Shown in pieces: positions 48,321 through 58,094 of a DNA stretch of 64,000 bases. The position numbers and the translations under genes were made by a program. The notes under the pieces are model-generated. The model made no database searches and was not told where the DNA came from. It was given only the letters and a program-made list of their open reading frames with translations. This DNA comes from Hymenobacter sp. YIM 151858-1. GTDB taxonomy: Bacteria > Bacteroidota > Bacteroidia > Cytophagales > Hymenobacteraceae. The first letter of the stretch is position 1; each line of letters starts with the position of its first letter. Location of the stretch: assembly GCF_025979705.1 (NCBI RefSeq), contig NZ_CP110136.1:3472001-3536000 (forward strand). Direction: 5' to 3'.

Positions 48321-49505
48321 GTGCTCCCCATCTACGACCAAAAATCTCGGATTAAACTGCTCATCGTGGTGATGGCGCTGGTAATCGGCGCCGTTACGGT
48401 GGTGTACACCAACTTGCTGGTACGCCGCCTGTCGGAGCGCGAGCAGCAGCAGATCGACTTGTATGCCAAGGCCTTGCGCTTTGTTATCAACTCCGAGTCC
48501 GACGATACCAACATTCAGTTCGCCTCCACCGAAATCATCGAGGCCAACAAAACCATTCCGGTAATCTGGGCCGATGCCGAGGGCACCGTGCTCGACTACC
48601 GCAACCTCGATGTGCCCGCCCGCCTCAACGAAGCCGACCGCGAGCAGCTGCTGCACCGCGAAATCGAGGAAATGCGCAGCCAGCACCCGCCCATTGTGGT
48701 GGAGCTGGGTGCGGGCCTGCGCAACTACATTTATTACAAAGACTCGGTGATTCTGAGCCAGCTCCGCACGTACCCGCTGGTGCAGCTGGCCGTAATTGCC
48801 TCGCTGGCGGTGGTGGCGTACTTCGCCTTCAGCTACTCGCGGCGGGCCGAGCAAAACCGCGTGTGGGTGGGCCTGGCCAAAGAAACCGCGCACCAGCTGG
48901 GTACCCCACTCAGCAGCCTGATGGCCTGGCAGAGTTACATGAAGGATTCGCCTAGGTTCGAGGGCGAGCCGGTGGTGGAGGAGCTGGCCAAGGACATCCG
49001 CCGGCTCGAAATTATTACGGAGCGTTTCTCCAACATCGGCTCCGTGCCGGTGCTCAAGGACGAGGACATTTACCAGGTGGCCGAGCGCGCCGTGGATTAC
49101 CTAAAGGTGCGCGTGTCGCGCAAGGTGGTGTTTAAGGTAGAAAGCCTGCTGCCGCCCGGCGCCACGGCCCGCGTGAACGTGCCCCTGCTGGAATGGGTAA
49201 TCGAGAACGTGTGCAAAAACGCCGTCGATGCCATGGATGGGCGCGGCTCCATTACGCTGGTACTGCGCCACGGCGGCCGCAACCACAAGCAAATTGCCCT
49301 CGATATTACTGATACGGGCAAAGGCATTCCCAAAAGCAAGTTCGAAACGGTGTTTTTGCCGGGCTACACCACCAAAAAGCGCGGCTGGGGCCTCGGGCTG
49401 GCGTTGGCCAAGCGCATCATCGAGAACTACCACAAAGGCCGGCTGTACGTGCGCTGGTCGGAGGTGGGCAAAGGCACCACGTTCCGGGTGTTGCTGAACG
49501 CCTAG
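48321..49505 (+). CDS. membrane sensor histidine kinase
   Basis: A 394-residue sensor kinase. Two membrane segments (about 12-35 and 152-172) enclose a periplasmic sensing loop of about 115 residues. The H box is KETAHQLGTPLSSLMAW with H191, the N box ENVCKNAVDAM, G1 DTGKGIP and G2 GWGLGLALAKRI. The LGTPL form of the H box is unusual, with Gly-Thr before Pro. No response regulator is adjacent, so it is an orphan here. The start is a GTG at 48321. Its TAG stop is part of a CCTAGG. Confidence 0.9.
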   Translation: MLPIYDQKSRIKLLIVVMALVIGAVTVVYTNLLVRRLSEREQQQIDLYAKALRFVINSESDDTNIQFASTEIIEANKTIPVIWADAEGTVLDYRNLDVPARLNEADREQLLHREIEEMRSQHPPIVVELGAGLRNYIYYKDSVILSQLRTYPLVQLAVIASLAVVAYFAFSYSRRAEQNRVWVGLAKETAHQLGTPLSSLMAWQSYMKDSPRFEGEPVVEELAKDIRRLEIITERFSNIGSVPVLKDEDIYQVAERAVDYLKVRVSRKVVFKVESLLPPGATARVNVPLLEWVIENVCKNAVDAMDGRGSITLVLRHGGRNHKQIALDITDTGKGIPKSKFETVFLPGYTTKKRGWGLGLALAKRIIENYHKGRLYVRWSEVGKGTTFRVLLNA

Positions 49506-49510
49506 GTGCG

Positions 49511-50632
49511 TTACTGCGCGGCGCCTTCGGCAGCTTCGGCGGCGGCACCACCGGCGCGGCGCGGCTCCTTGCGGTTGGTAATTTCGACGTAGCTGTTGCC
49601 GCTTACGGGCTTGCCGCGGTGCGTGCCCGTTACGCGGCACATGCCTTCCCAGTAGGGCAGCTTAATGCCGGCAATCAGCTTTAGCACCAGCTCCTGGTCG
49701 TTCATCACGGGCTCTATCAGCAAGTCGTAGCCCTGGCTGGGCACGCGTACGCGCCACTTGGCGGGGTAGCGCAGGCCGGTTTTGGGGCTGCGCCACCACG
49801 CCAGGGTTTCCAGCTGAAAATCTTGTTCGCCGAGGTGGGTGTTCTCATTGGTAGCGGAGTTGTGCGAACCGCCCCCTAGGTACTGGCCGGTGTTTTTGTT
49901 GTACACGGTGTACAGCATCAGCTCCTCGCGCGGTTCGCTGAGCTGAATACTAAACCAGTCCCAACCGATGTCTTTGCGCGTTACGGAGCCGCAGTTCCAC
50001 TGCCGGTCGTACCACAGCTCCCCCGATACCGGGCGGGCTTGGCCACCTAGGGTGATGGTGCCGCGGGCATCGAGGCGCGGGTAGCTGTAATAGCCCGCCG
50101 AGGCAATGTTGCCGTAGTTCTCGTAGCCGGTGCCGCCGTGTAGCAGCACGGGTTTGGTGGGCTGGGTAGTCAGATTCAGCCCAAAGCCGGGGTGGCTTAC
50201 CATGTCGGCCTGCAGCTGGTACTTGCCCTCTTGGCCGCGCAGCGTCCAGGTCTGGTCTTTTTTCTGCAGGTGCAGGTTCAGCGGGAGGGTGGCGGGCAAC
50301 TCCTTGGCCAGGCCGCTCCACTTGTAATCGTACCGGAAGTTTTTCTGCTGCGGGTCGGTCAGGGCCACGTTCACCATCAGGTGGTCCTTTTTGCCCGTGG
50401 GGTTGAAGTGGAAGAACACATACTCCAGCCCATAGGTGTGGCCCGAAAGCGAATCGCGCAGGTGGCCCGTAAAGTACCACCACTCCAGGGAGTTGCGCGG
50501 GTGCACGGCTTCTTCCTGCGGCAACTGGGCCTGCTGGTTAAATACGTCGTGCTTGGTGGTGGGCTTGAGCGAACAGGCGGGGCTGAGCAGCGTCAGCAGC
50601 AAGGCGGCGGCCGGGAGCAGCTTATTCATCAT
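49511..50632 (-). CDS. CrtC/AttH-like lipocalin-type lipoprotein
   Basis: A 373-residue exported protein with a signal peptide ending in LLSPAC, a likely lipobox. The body has two lipocalin-like halves with family signatures NSLEWWYFTGHL, YGLEYVFFHF, GELWYDRQWNCG and DWFSIQLSE. The family includes carotenoid 1,2-hydratases and AttH-like proteins that handle hydrophobic ligands. No carotenoid gene is near, so a hydratase role is not shown. The C-terminal Ala/Glu/Gly tail is low complexity. It ends 5 nt from the converging kinase gene. Confidence 0.82.
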   Translation of the reverse strand: MMNKLLPAAALLLTLLSPACSLKPTTKHDVFNQQAQLPQEEAVHPRNSLEWWYFTGHLRDSLSGHTYGLEYVFFHFNPTGKKDHLMVNVALTDPQQKNFRYDYKWSGLAKELPATLPLNLHLQKKDQTWTLRGQEGKYQLQADMVSHPGFGLNLTTQPTKPVLLHGGTGYENYGNIASAGYYSYPRLDARGTITLGGQARPVSGELWYDRQWNCGSVTRKDIGWDWFSIQLSEPREELMLYTVYNKNTGQYLGGGSHNSATNENTHLGEQDFQLETLAWWRSPKTGLRYPAKWRVRVPSQGYDLLIEPVMNDQELVLKLIAGIKLPYWEGMCRVTGTHRGKPVSGNSYVEITNRKEPRRAGGAAAEAAEGAAQ

Positions 50633-50667
50633 GGCCTTGGCATAAGCTGCTGAGGTGCCGAAAGGTT

Positions 50668-51414
50668 TCAGCGGCTAACGAGGTTACGTGCCTTGATGCG
50701 TAGGGTGCTGTACCAACGCAGCGGATGCCACCAAGGGCGAACAACCCCACAGCCGCCAACTACTACGATGTCGTTCAGTTGCGCAAGGTCAGTGCGCATT
50801 ACCAGATCGGGTATGGCGGCGCCAGTATTCCGAACTATTCGCTCCTCCGAATAATATCCGACGGATGCAAAGGTTAACGTCAGCGGAGTTGATAAGCCTT
50901 CAACGTCAATGTTGTAGCGCCCTTCTGCGTCCGTCGAAACACCTCGGGTGGTGCCTTTCACCAAAACTGTGGCACCGGGTATAGGCGCAAGTGTAGCTGA
51001 ATCGAGCATAACGCCGCGTAACCAAATAGGAGCAGTTGCCTTTGCTGCTGATTTAGCGTCCTGTGCGGGCTGCAGCGGCTGTTGCACAGCTGGTATGCGT
51101 TGGGCTACAGCCGCATCAGGAGCTATTTCGCGCAACCCCCAAATAGTGGCGGCCGCTGCCAGCCATTTGCGCCATGTACCACTCGTTTTGCCGACGCGAA
51201 GTGGCCGGTTGAGCTGTGATGCTTTAAAACGGCCGCATGCTAGGCCGGAGTGCTGGCGTAAATAGGCTATAATCTCGGCATCCGTTTGCTGGGTGAAGTC
51301 GATAACAACTTTTTCACATGCAGCGCAATAGCGGCCGTCTTTAGCCGCGACCATCTGGCTCCAGTTCTCTTGGCAGGGTTTGGAAACGGTAAGCTGTGCA
51401 GAAGGGAGGATCAT
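50668..51414 (-). CDS. cysteine-motif protein with carboxypeptidase-regulatory-like domain
   Basis: A protein of about 248 residues. The N-terminal part is a recurring Bacteroidetes module: KPCQENWSQMVAAKDGRYCAACEKVVIDF with a CxxC-type pair, then SGLACGRFKASQLNRPL. A short hydrophobic segment follows, then a CarboxypepD_reg-like beta domain (WLRGVMLDSATLAPIPGATV, STDAEGRYNIDVEG). Such proteins are probably membrane-bound, with the beta domain outside. The start is uncertain; the ATG at 51414 is preferred over 51465 and 51480 because family members begin shortly before the KPC motif. Confidence 0.7.
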   Translation of the reverse strand: MILPSAQLTVSKPCQENWSQMVAAKDGRYCAACEKVVIDFTQQTDAEIIAYLRQHSGLACGRFKASQLNRPLRVGKTSGTWRKWLAAAATIWGLREIAPDAAVAQRIPAVQQPLQPAQDAKSAAKATAPIWLRGVMLDSATLAPIPGATVLVKGTTRGVSTDAEGRYNIDVEGLSTPLTLTFASVGYYSEERIVRNTGAAIPDLVMRTDLAQLNDIVVVGGCGVVRPWWHPLRWYSTLRIKARNLVSR

Positions 51415-51544
51415 TGGCAGTTGCTGAGTAAACACCGCTAATAGATGCAGCAAGCTCACTGATTCCATAAGCAAGGGCAAACTTTCGCACGCAGCCCCGC
51501 CGCATTATTTTCTATCTTTTGCCCCTTATTTCATCCAATACGCC

Positions 51545-53317
51545 TTGTCAGCTCCTCTACCTCCCACGCGCTCGGCCGGTTTGTTCCGCCGCAAAGCGCT
51601 TTCCGACCTGCTGGCCAACCCCCCGGCCGACGAAGACCTGCACGGCTCGCACCCCGGCGAGCATGGCCTGGCGCGCCACCTTACCGTGCGCGACCTCACC
51701 TCCCTAGGTATTGCCGCCGTAATCGGGGCGGGCATCTTCAGCACCATCGGCAATGCCTCGTACGACGGCGGCCCGGCGGTGTCGCTGCTGTTCGTGTTCA
51801 CGGCTATTGCCTGCGCCTTCTCGGCTTTGTGCTACGCGCAGTTTGCGGCCACTATTCCGGTGTCGGGCTCGGCCTACACCTACGCTTATGCTTCGTTTGG
51901 CGAGCTGGCCGCCTGGATTATCGGCTGGGCGCTCATCATGGAGTACGCCGTGGGCAACATCGTGGTGGCTATCAGCTGGTCCGACTACTTTACGGGGTTG
52001 CTGAGCGGCGTGGGCATCGAGCTGCCCTTGTGGCTAACGATGGGCACGCAAAGCGCCTACAAAGGCTACCACGCGGTGCTCGAGCTGATGCAAGCCGGCA
52101 AGCCGCTAACCGATGCCGCCCCCGATCAGCTGGAGGCGTACAAGGCATGGTCGGCAGCGCCCGAGCTGGTGGGCGGCCTGCGCTTCGTGGTCGATCTGCC
52201 CGCTTTTCTCATTACCGTGCTCATTACCAGCCTGGTATACGTGGGTATCAAGGAGTCGAAAAACGCCTCCAACCTGCTGGTGCTCCTGAAGCTGGCGGTG
52301 GTATTTGTGGTTATCGTAGTGGGCGTGTTCTACATCAAGCCCGCCAACTGGAGCCCCTTCGCGCCCAACGGCATCGGCGGCGTGCTCAAAGGCGTCTCGG
52401 CCGTGTTCTTCGCCTACATCGGCTTCGACGCCATCAGCACCACGGCCGAGGAGTGCAAAAACCCGCAGCGCGATTTGCCGCGGGCCATGATTTACGCGCT
52501 GGTTATCTGCACGGTGCTGTACGTGATTATCACGCTGGTACTCACGGGCATGGTGAACTACAAAGAGCTGGCCGTGGGCGACCCGCTGGCGTACGTGTTC
52601 AACAAAGTAGGCGTGGAGTGGCTTGGCGGCATTGTGGCCGTTTCGGCCATCTTCGCCATGGCCTCGGTGCTGCTGGTGTTCCAGATTGGCCAGCCCCGCA
52701 TCTGGATGACGATGTCGCGCGACGGGTTGCTGCCGCCGGTGTTTGCCCGCGTGCACCCCAAGTTCCGCACGCCTTCGTTTAGCACCATCGTAACGGGCCT
52801 GTTTGTGGGCGTGCCGGCCCTGCTGCTGAACATGGACCTGGTTATCGACCTGACCTCCATCGGTACGCTGTTCGCCTTTGCGCTGGTGTGCGGTGGCATT
52901 CTGGTTATCGACCCGCGGGGCCAAAGCAACGCGCGCTTCAAAGTGCCCTACATCAACGGCCGCTACCTGGTGCCGCTGATTTTGCTGGCCGGCGCCGCGC
53001 TGGTGATGGTGTACAACCGCGAAAACATCGACGACTTTGCGCGCAAAATCAGCTTTGCCGAGGGCTACGAAGGCTTCCGGCACCAAATTCCGATGCTCGT
53101 GTTTTTGCTGGCCAGCCTGCTGATTGCGGTGGTATCGTTCCGCAAGCAGTTGTCGTTGCTGCCGGTGCTGGGCCTGCTCACCAACCTGTACCTCATGACG
53201 CAGCTGGGCATCAGCAACTGGGTGCTGTTTGGCGGCTGGTTGGTGATTGGCCTGGCCATTTACTTCAACTACGGCATCAAGCACAGCAAGCTCAACCGCG
53301 CGGCGGCTGCTGCCTAG
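51545..53317 (+). CDS. APC-family amino-acid permease
   Basis: A 590-residue transporter with 12 to 14 membrane helices of the cationic amino-acid/YfnA type: GIAAVIGAGIFSTIGNASYDGGP (first helix with the GAGIF unwound region), PVSGSAYTYAYASFGELAAWIIG and FFAYIGFDAISTTAEE. The substrate is an amino acid, exact type unknown. The start is a TTG at 51545, with a TATCTTTTG box just upstream at 51513-51521. The TAG stop is part of a CCTAGG. Confidence 0.92.
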   Translation: MSAPLPPTRSAGLFRRKALSDLLANPPADEDLHGSHPGEHGLARHLTVRDLTSLGIAAVIGAGIFSTIGNASYDGGPAVSLLFVFTAIACAFSALCYAQFAATIPVSGSAYTYAYASFGELAAWIIGWALIMEYAVGNIVVAISWSDYFTGLLSGVGIELPLWLTMGTQSAYKGYHAVLELMQAGKPLTDAAPDQLEAYKAWSAAPELVGGLRFVVDLPAFLITVLITSLVYVGIKESKNASNLLVLLKLAVVFVVIVVGVFYIKPANWSPFAPNGIGGVLKGVSAVFFAYIGFDAISTTAEECKNPQRDLPRAMIYALVICTVLYVIITLVLTGMVNYKELAVGDPLAYVFNKVGVEWLGGIVAVSAIFAMASVLLVFQIGQPRIWMTMSRDGLLPPVFARVHPKFRTPSFSTIVTGLFVGVPALLLNMDLVIDLTSIGTLFAFALVCGGILVIDPRGQSNARFKVPYINGRYLVPLILLAGAALVMVYNRENIDDFARKISFAEGYEGFRHQIPMLVFLLASLLIAVVSFRKQLSLLPVLGLLTNLYLMTQLGISNWVLFGGWLVIGLAIYFNYGIKHSKLNRAAAAA

Positions 53318-53343
53318 GTGCCGCCGGCTCTTAGTGCCCCAAG

Positions 53344-53376
53344 CCCCGGTTGCCACCTAGGCGGCCGGGGTTTTTT
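53344..53376 (+). terminator. terminator of the permease gene
   Basis: Six-base G+C arms at 53344-53349 and 53365-53370, then six T, 26 nt after the permease stop. A CCTAGG lies in the loop. Confidence 0.75.
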
Positions 53377-53382
53377 GTGGGC

Positions 53383-53411
53383 TTGCGCGGCCGTTGGGTT
53401 GCCGTAACTTG
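53383..53411 (+). promoter_or_regulatory. promoter of the helicase-nuclease gene
   Basis: TTG at 53383-53385, 19 bases, TAACTTG at 53405-53411, about 60 nt before the helicase ATG. The spacing is right; the -7 box departs from TAnnTTTG at one base. Confidence 0.5.
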
Positions 53412-53471
53412 CAGGGTTAGCGGCCGGGCGCCGGCGCCACCTAGGGCCAGTTATTTCCTATTGATTTCCGC

Positions 53472-56400
53472 ATGAATTCTTCGTCTGGCCTGAGCCCTTT
53501 GGAGCGCGAACGGTTGCTGGCCCTGCTGAACTACACCCGGGAAAGCGTGCGGTTAAAAGCAACGCCCGCCGCCGATGTTACCCGCCAGTCAGCCTTTTGC
53601 GCCCTCGAGTCTCAGCTGAACGGCTTGCCTGGCATAGCCCTGAACGTGGCCGCCGACGACGAGGAGCTGTGGCTGCGCGTGGAGCGGCTGAAGGAAACGC
53701 CCGCGCCTGCCATTACCGATGCGGTGCTGGCCACCCTCACCGAGCTGACCAACGACCCCAGCCAGAGCCCCCGGTTGCGCCCCCAACTGCCGGCCCAAAC
53801 CCTGCTGCGCCTAGGTCTGCTGCCCGAGGGCGCGGCCGAGGAGCCCGATTACAATCCGCTGACGCCGGTGCCGCTGGCTACGCTTCCCCAAGCCGCCCAA
53901 CTAACTGCCGACCTGGCCCACTACCAACAGCAGCAGTGGCAGCCCTGGGCCCTGGAGGAAACGCGCCGGCGCCGAACGATTGGCTGGTATTCGCGGCTGT
54001 ACGCCCTTAAGCAGCAGCTCGATGGCGGCCTGGCCGATGCGCCCCTGGAGCTGGTGTGGGGGGTAGGCGTGGCTGCGTGGCAACTGCCCAATGCCGAGGT
54101 GCGCTACCCCGTGCTTACGCGCCTCGCCGAGCTGACGCTGAACCCCCATACCATGGCCCTGGAGGTGCGCCCGCGCGAGGCGACTACCCGCCTGGAAACG
54201 GACGTGTACGCCGCCCACGAGGTGCCGGGCGTGGCCGGGCTGGAGCAGGGTAGCCGCCCGCTGCTGGCCGAAGCGCCCTACCTCTCGCCCTTCGAGGCTG
54301 CTACCTACGAGCCGGTGCTGCGCCAGGCCACCGCCCTGCTCGATGCCCAGGGCCGCTACCTGCCCGACGAGCCCGCCGCGGCCGCTCGCAGCGTGCCCGC
54401 CGCCACGCCGCAGCTTCAGCTAACCGATACCTGGGTGCTGTTTGCGCGCCCCCGCAGCGCCAACGCTTTTTTGCAAGACCTGGAGGCCTTGCGCACCCGC
54501 ATCGAGGCGTTAACCGACGAATTGCCGCCCGCCGTAGCCGCGTTGGTGCGCGAGCCAGCCAGCTACCACACCAACCAGCCGTTGCCCGCTTTCCGGGGCC
54601 TCTCGCTGGTGGGCGACGCCGGCGCCGCCGCGCCGCAGGAGCTGTACTTTCCGCTGCCGTTCAACGACGAGCAGGTGCGCATTGTGCAGCTGCTGGAGCA
54701 CGCGCCCGGCGTGGTAGTGCAAGGGCCGCCCGGCACCGGCAAAACCCACACCATCGCCAACGTCATCTGCCACTACCTGGCGCTGGGCAAGCGGGTGCTC
54801 GTTACCTCCATGCGCGACCCCGCCCTGGGCGTGCTGCGCGACAAGCTGCCCGCCTCGGTGCGTCCCCTGGCCATCAGCCTGCTGACCAGCGAGCGGGAAG
54901 GCTTGCGCCAGTTTGAGCACGCCGTGCAGCACATTGCCGAGCAAGTACAGCGCCTCGACCGCGACGCGGCCCGGCGCCACATCGGCCAGCTAACCGAACA
55001 GCTCGATGGCTACCACAGCCGCCTGGCCTACATCGACCGCCGCATGGCGGAGTGGGGCCGGCAAAACCTCGAAGCCGTAGTGCTGGATGAGGAGCGCCTC
55101 CAACCCCACCAGGCCGCTCGCGAGGTGGTGGAGGCCGAAACCCTGGCCGAATGGCTGCCCGATGCGTTGACGCCTGCTCCGCTTCATCGGCCGCAGTTCG
55201 ATGAGGCAGCCGTGACCAGCCTGCGGGCTGCCCGCCTGGCGCTAGGGGCTGATCTGGACTACCGCGCTGCTTGCCTGCCCGCCGTAGCCGCCCTGCCCGA
55301 ACCCCGCGAGCTGCTGCTCACGCATCAGCAGCTCAGCCGCTCGCTGGGGCTGCAAGAAGCTGTAGCTACCGGCGAGCTACCCGCGCTGGCCCACGTGCCC
55401 GATGCGCTTACCCGCGTTACCGCCGTTTTGCAGCAGCTCAGCAACCTAGCGGCGCAGCAACTCAAGCTAGGGCAGTTGCCGTGGGCTGCCGCGCAAACCA
55501 CCCGCTTGGCTGCCGGCACCGCCAGCGGCCTGTACAGCCTGCTCGAAGCCCTAGGTGCCGAGCTGCAACAGGCCCTGGCAGCAAGGCAGCAATTCTTACC
55601 TAGGCCAGTGCGGGTACCCGCCGGGCTGGAGCTGGAGCCCGAGCTGCTGGCTGCCGTGGCTGCCCAGGCCCGCGGTGAGCGGCCTTTCGGCCTACTCGGT
55701 GTATTTGGCAAAACGGCCCAGAAGCAACGCCTGAGCGAAATCAAAGTACTGACCGGCCCGCCCGCTTCGGCCGCCGACTGGGCTTACGTAGCCAGCTACC
55801 TCGATTTGCTGCGCCGAATGCACGAGCTGGCGGCGCGTTGGCAGGCGCTGGCCCCCGAGTTGGGCCTGCCCGCCCTTACCCAGCAAGACCCCCTGGCCGC
55901 TACTACCGAAGCCCGGCAACTCTACGAAGTTTACGAGCAGGTGCGCGACGCCCAAACCGCCGAGGCGGCGCTGCGCCAGCAGATACACCAGTTGCTGCCT
56001 GCCTGGGCCCTGGCGCACCCAACAGCAGCGGTACCGGTGGCATTGCCCGAAGCCGCTGCCGTGCTGCGGCAGCACCAGCTGCGCCTGCAGCTGGAAACGG
56101 CCTGGGCCGTGCGCCAGCAGTACGAAACCGCTCTGCACAACACTTCCGGCCGCATCAGCGAAGCGTTGCGCCGCTTTTTCGAGCAGGAGCTGGGCAACCC
56201 CGCCGTTGCCGATGCCGACCTGCAAACCCGGTGGGGTGCCCTGACGCAGGAACTGCGGCGCGTACATGACTTGCAGCCGCTGCTCAACACAGTAACTGCC
56301 GTCACCGAACAAATAGCCGCATCCGGGGCCCCGCTGTGGGCTGCGCGCTTGCAAACCGAGCCCGCCCTAGGTGCCCCCGACGAGCTGCTGCCCAACGACT

Positions 56401-58061
56401 GGCGCCAACGCTGGCGGCTGCGCCGCCTGGCGACCTTCCTCGCCAACCTCGACGGCCGCGCCGAGCTACGGCAGCTAGCCACCGAGCGCCGCGAAGCCGA
56501 AAAAGGCTTGGCGCTGACGTATCAGGAGCTGATTAACCAGCGCACCTGGCTGCAGCTGGCCCAAAACGCCACCCCGCAGGTGCGCAGCGCGTTGGAGGCT
56601 TACCGCAATGCCATTACCAAAATCGGAAAAGGAACCGGTAAGAAGGCCGGGCGCTACCGGCTTGATGCCCAGCGCGCGGCAGCCCAGGCCAACGCGGCCA
56701 TTCCCTGCTGGATTATGCCGCACTACCGCGTGTCGGAGTCGCTGCCGGCTGAATTGGGGGCTTTTGACCTAGTGATTGTGGACGAAGCCTCGCAGTCGGA
56801 CCTGACGGCGCTGCCCGCGCTGTTGCGGGCCCGCAAAATCCTGGTAGTCGGCGACGACAAGCAGGTGTCGCCGGAAGGTATTGGGTTGGAAGAAGAGAAA
56901 ATCCGTGGCCTGATGGCCCGCTTTCTGACCTCGCAAGTGAGCCTGTACGCGCCGCAGCTTGCGCCCGACCGCTCCATTTACGACCTGTTTAAGGTAGTAT
57001 TTGCCGAAGCCGGCGTGATGCTGAAAGAGCATTTCCGCTGCGTGGGCCCCATTATCGAGTACTCCAAGCGCGAGTTCTACAATCATGAAATCAGGCCATT
57101 GCGCTTGCCCAGTGCCTCCGAGCGGCTCGACCCACCGCTAATTGATGTGCTGGTAGAAGACGGCGTACGCCGCCAGGATACTAACCCCGCGGAAGCGCGC
57201 TTTATCGTCGATGAAATCAAGCGCCTGTTGGCCGACCCTGCCATGGCCGGGCGTACCCTAGGTGTGGTATCGTTGCTGGCCGACAAGCAGGCCCGGCTGA
57301 TCTGGGATATGCTGGAACAGGAAATCGGCCTCGAAGCCATGCTGCGCCACGAGCTGGCCTGCGGCGATGCGCGCACGTTTCAGGGCAAGGAGCGCGACGT
57401 GATATTCCTTTCATTGGTGGTGTCGAAGGGGCAGGCCACGGCTGTGGGGCGCGACGACTTTGCCAAGCGCTTCAACGTGGCCGCCTCCCGCGCCCGCGAC
57501 CGGATGTATCTGGTGCGCAGCCTCGAAGCCGACGAGCTCAGCCCCAACGACCGCCTGCGCCGCGGCCTGCTGGCGCATTTCGCCACGCCCTACGGTCAGG
57601 ATGAAGCCCGGGTAAGCAACCTGCGCGATTTGTGCGAGTCGGCGTTTGAGCAGGACGTGTACGACGTGCTCACCGAGCGCGGCTACCGCGTGCAGCCCCA
57701 GGTACGCGTAGGGCAATACCGCATCGATCTGGTGGTGGAAGGTGCCGGCGACCAGCGCCTGGCCGTGGAGTGCGACGGCGACCAGTACCACGGCCCCGAC
57801 CGCTGGGCCGACGACCTGCGCCGGCAGCGCGTGTTGGAGCGGGCGGGCTGGCAGTTCTGGCGCTGCTTTGCCTCGGCCTGGGTGCGTTGGCGCGCCGAGA
57901 GCGTGCAGGATTTGCTCCGTACGCTTACGCGCCTGGGCATCGAGCCCCTAGGTGCCCAAGCGGCCGCGCCCAGCAGGCACGTTGAGGCGCGCCGCTACGT
58001 GGCCTTTCCGGAGGTGGCCGAGCCGGTAGCGGCAGCGCTGCCCATGGAGGCGGAGTTGTAG
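53472..58061 (+). CDS. large SF1 helicase with C-terminal PD-(D/E)XK (MTES_1575/Vsr-like) nuclease
   Basis: A 1529-residue protein. Residues 1-400 are not recognised. The SF1 motor follows: Walker A GPPGTGKT (about 418-425), a long coiled-coil-prone insertion (about 470-1080), Walker B VIVDEASQSD (about 1100), GDDKQVSPEG (about 1127), FRCVGPIIEYSKREFYN, TFQGKERDVIFL and NVAASRARDRMYLV. Residues about 1385-1500 form a nuclease of the Vsr/DUF559 type: an acidic helix ESAFEQDVYDVL, RIDLVV and AVECDGDQYH, with Asp and E-C-D active-site residues intact. Similar helicase-nucleases occur in defence islands and DNA repair. It is probably cotranscribed with the RAYT-like gene 33 nt downstream. Confidence 0.88.
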   Translation: MNSSSGLSPLERERLLALLNYTRESVRLKATPAADVTRQSAFCALESQLNGLPGIALNVAADDEELWLRVERLKETPAPAITDAVLATLTELTNDPSQSPRLRPQLPAQTLLRLGLLPEGAAEEPDYNPLTPVPLATLPQAAQLTADLAHYQQQQWQPWALEETRRRRTIGWYSRLYALKQQLDGGLADAPLELVWGVGVAAWQLPNAEVRYPVLTRLAELTLNPHTMALEVRPREATTRLETDVYAAHEVPGVAGLEQGSRPLLAEAPYLSPFEAATYEPVLRQATALLDAQGRYLPDEPAAAARSVPAATPQLQLTDTWVLFARPRSANAFLQDLEALRTRIEALTDELPPAVAALVREPASYHTNQPLPAFRGLSLVGDAGAAAPQELYFPLPFNDEQVRIVQLLEHAPGVVVQGPPGTGKTHTIANVICHYLALGKRVLVTSMRDPALGVLRDKLPASVRPLAISLLTSEREGLRQFEHAVQHIAEQVQRLDRDAARRHIGQLTEQLDGYHSRLAYIDRRMAEWGRQNLEAVVLDEERLQPHQAAREVVEAETLAEWLPDALTPAPLHRPQFDEAAVTSLRAARLALGADLDYRAACLPAVAALPEPRELLLTHQQLSRSLGLQEAVATGELPALAHVPDALTRVTAVLQQLSNLAAQQLKLGQLPWAAAQTTRLAAGTASGLYSLLEALGAELQQALAARQQFLPRPVRVPAGLELEPELLAAVAAQARGERPFGLLGVFGKTAQKQRLSEIKVLTGPPASAADWAYVASYLDLLRRMHELAARWQALAPELGLPALTQQDPLAATTEARQLYEVYEQVRDAQTAEAALRQQIHQLLPAWALAHPTAAVPVALPEAAAVLRQHQLRLQLETAWAVRQQYETALHNTSGRISEALRRFFEQELGNPAVADADLQTRWGALTQELRRVHDLQPLLNTVTAVTEQIAASGAPLWAARLQTEPALGAPDELLPNDWRQRWRLRRLATFLANLDGRAELRQLATERREAEKGLALTYQELINQRTWLQLAQNATPQVRSALEAYRNAITKIGKGTGKKAGRYRLDAQRAAAQANAAIPCWIMPHYRVSESLPAELGAFDLVIVDEASQSDLTALPALLRARKILVVGDDKQVSPEGIGLEEEKIRGLMARFLTSQVSLYAPQLAPDRSIYDLFKVVFAEAGVMLKEHFRCVGPIIEYSKREFYNHEIRPLRLPSASERLDPPLIDVLVEDGVRRQDTNPAEARFIVDEIKRLLADPAMAGRTLGVVSLLADKQARLIWDMLEQEIGLEAMLRHELACGDARTFQGKERDVIFLSLVVSKGQATAVGRDDFAKRFNVAASRARDRMYLVRSLEADELSPNDRLRRGLLAHFATPYGQDEARVSNLRDLCESAFEQDVYDVLTERGYRVQPQVRVGQYRIDLVVEGAGDQRLAVECDGDQYHGPDRWADDLRRQRVLERAGWQFWRCFASAWVRWRAESVQDLLRTLTRLGIEPLGAQAAAPSRHVEARRYVAFPEVAEPVAAALPMEAEL

Positions 58062-58094
58062 TGAATCAGCAAACGCGTTGAACCCGTTCGGTTT

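Noticed and set aside
52106-53356. Long minus-strand frame of 416 codons antisense to the amino-acid permease
   Set aside because: The composition is rich in His, Gln and Arg as expected from the reverse of a membrane protein gene. No motif was found.
57634-57970. C-terminal domain of the helicase considered as a Vsr mismatch endonuclease
   Set aside because: The fold is related, but it is fused to a helicase and no cytosine methyltransferase is adjacent, so very-short-patch repair is not indicated.
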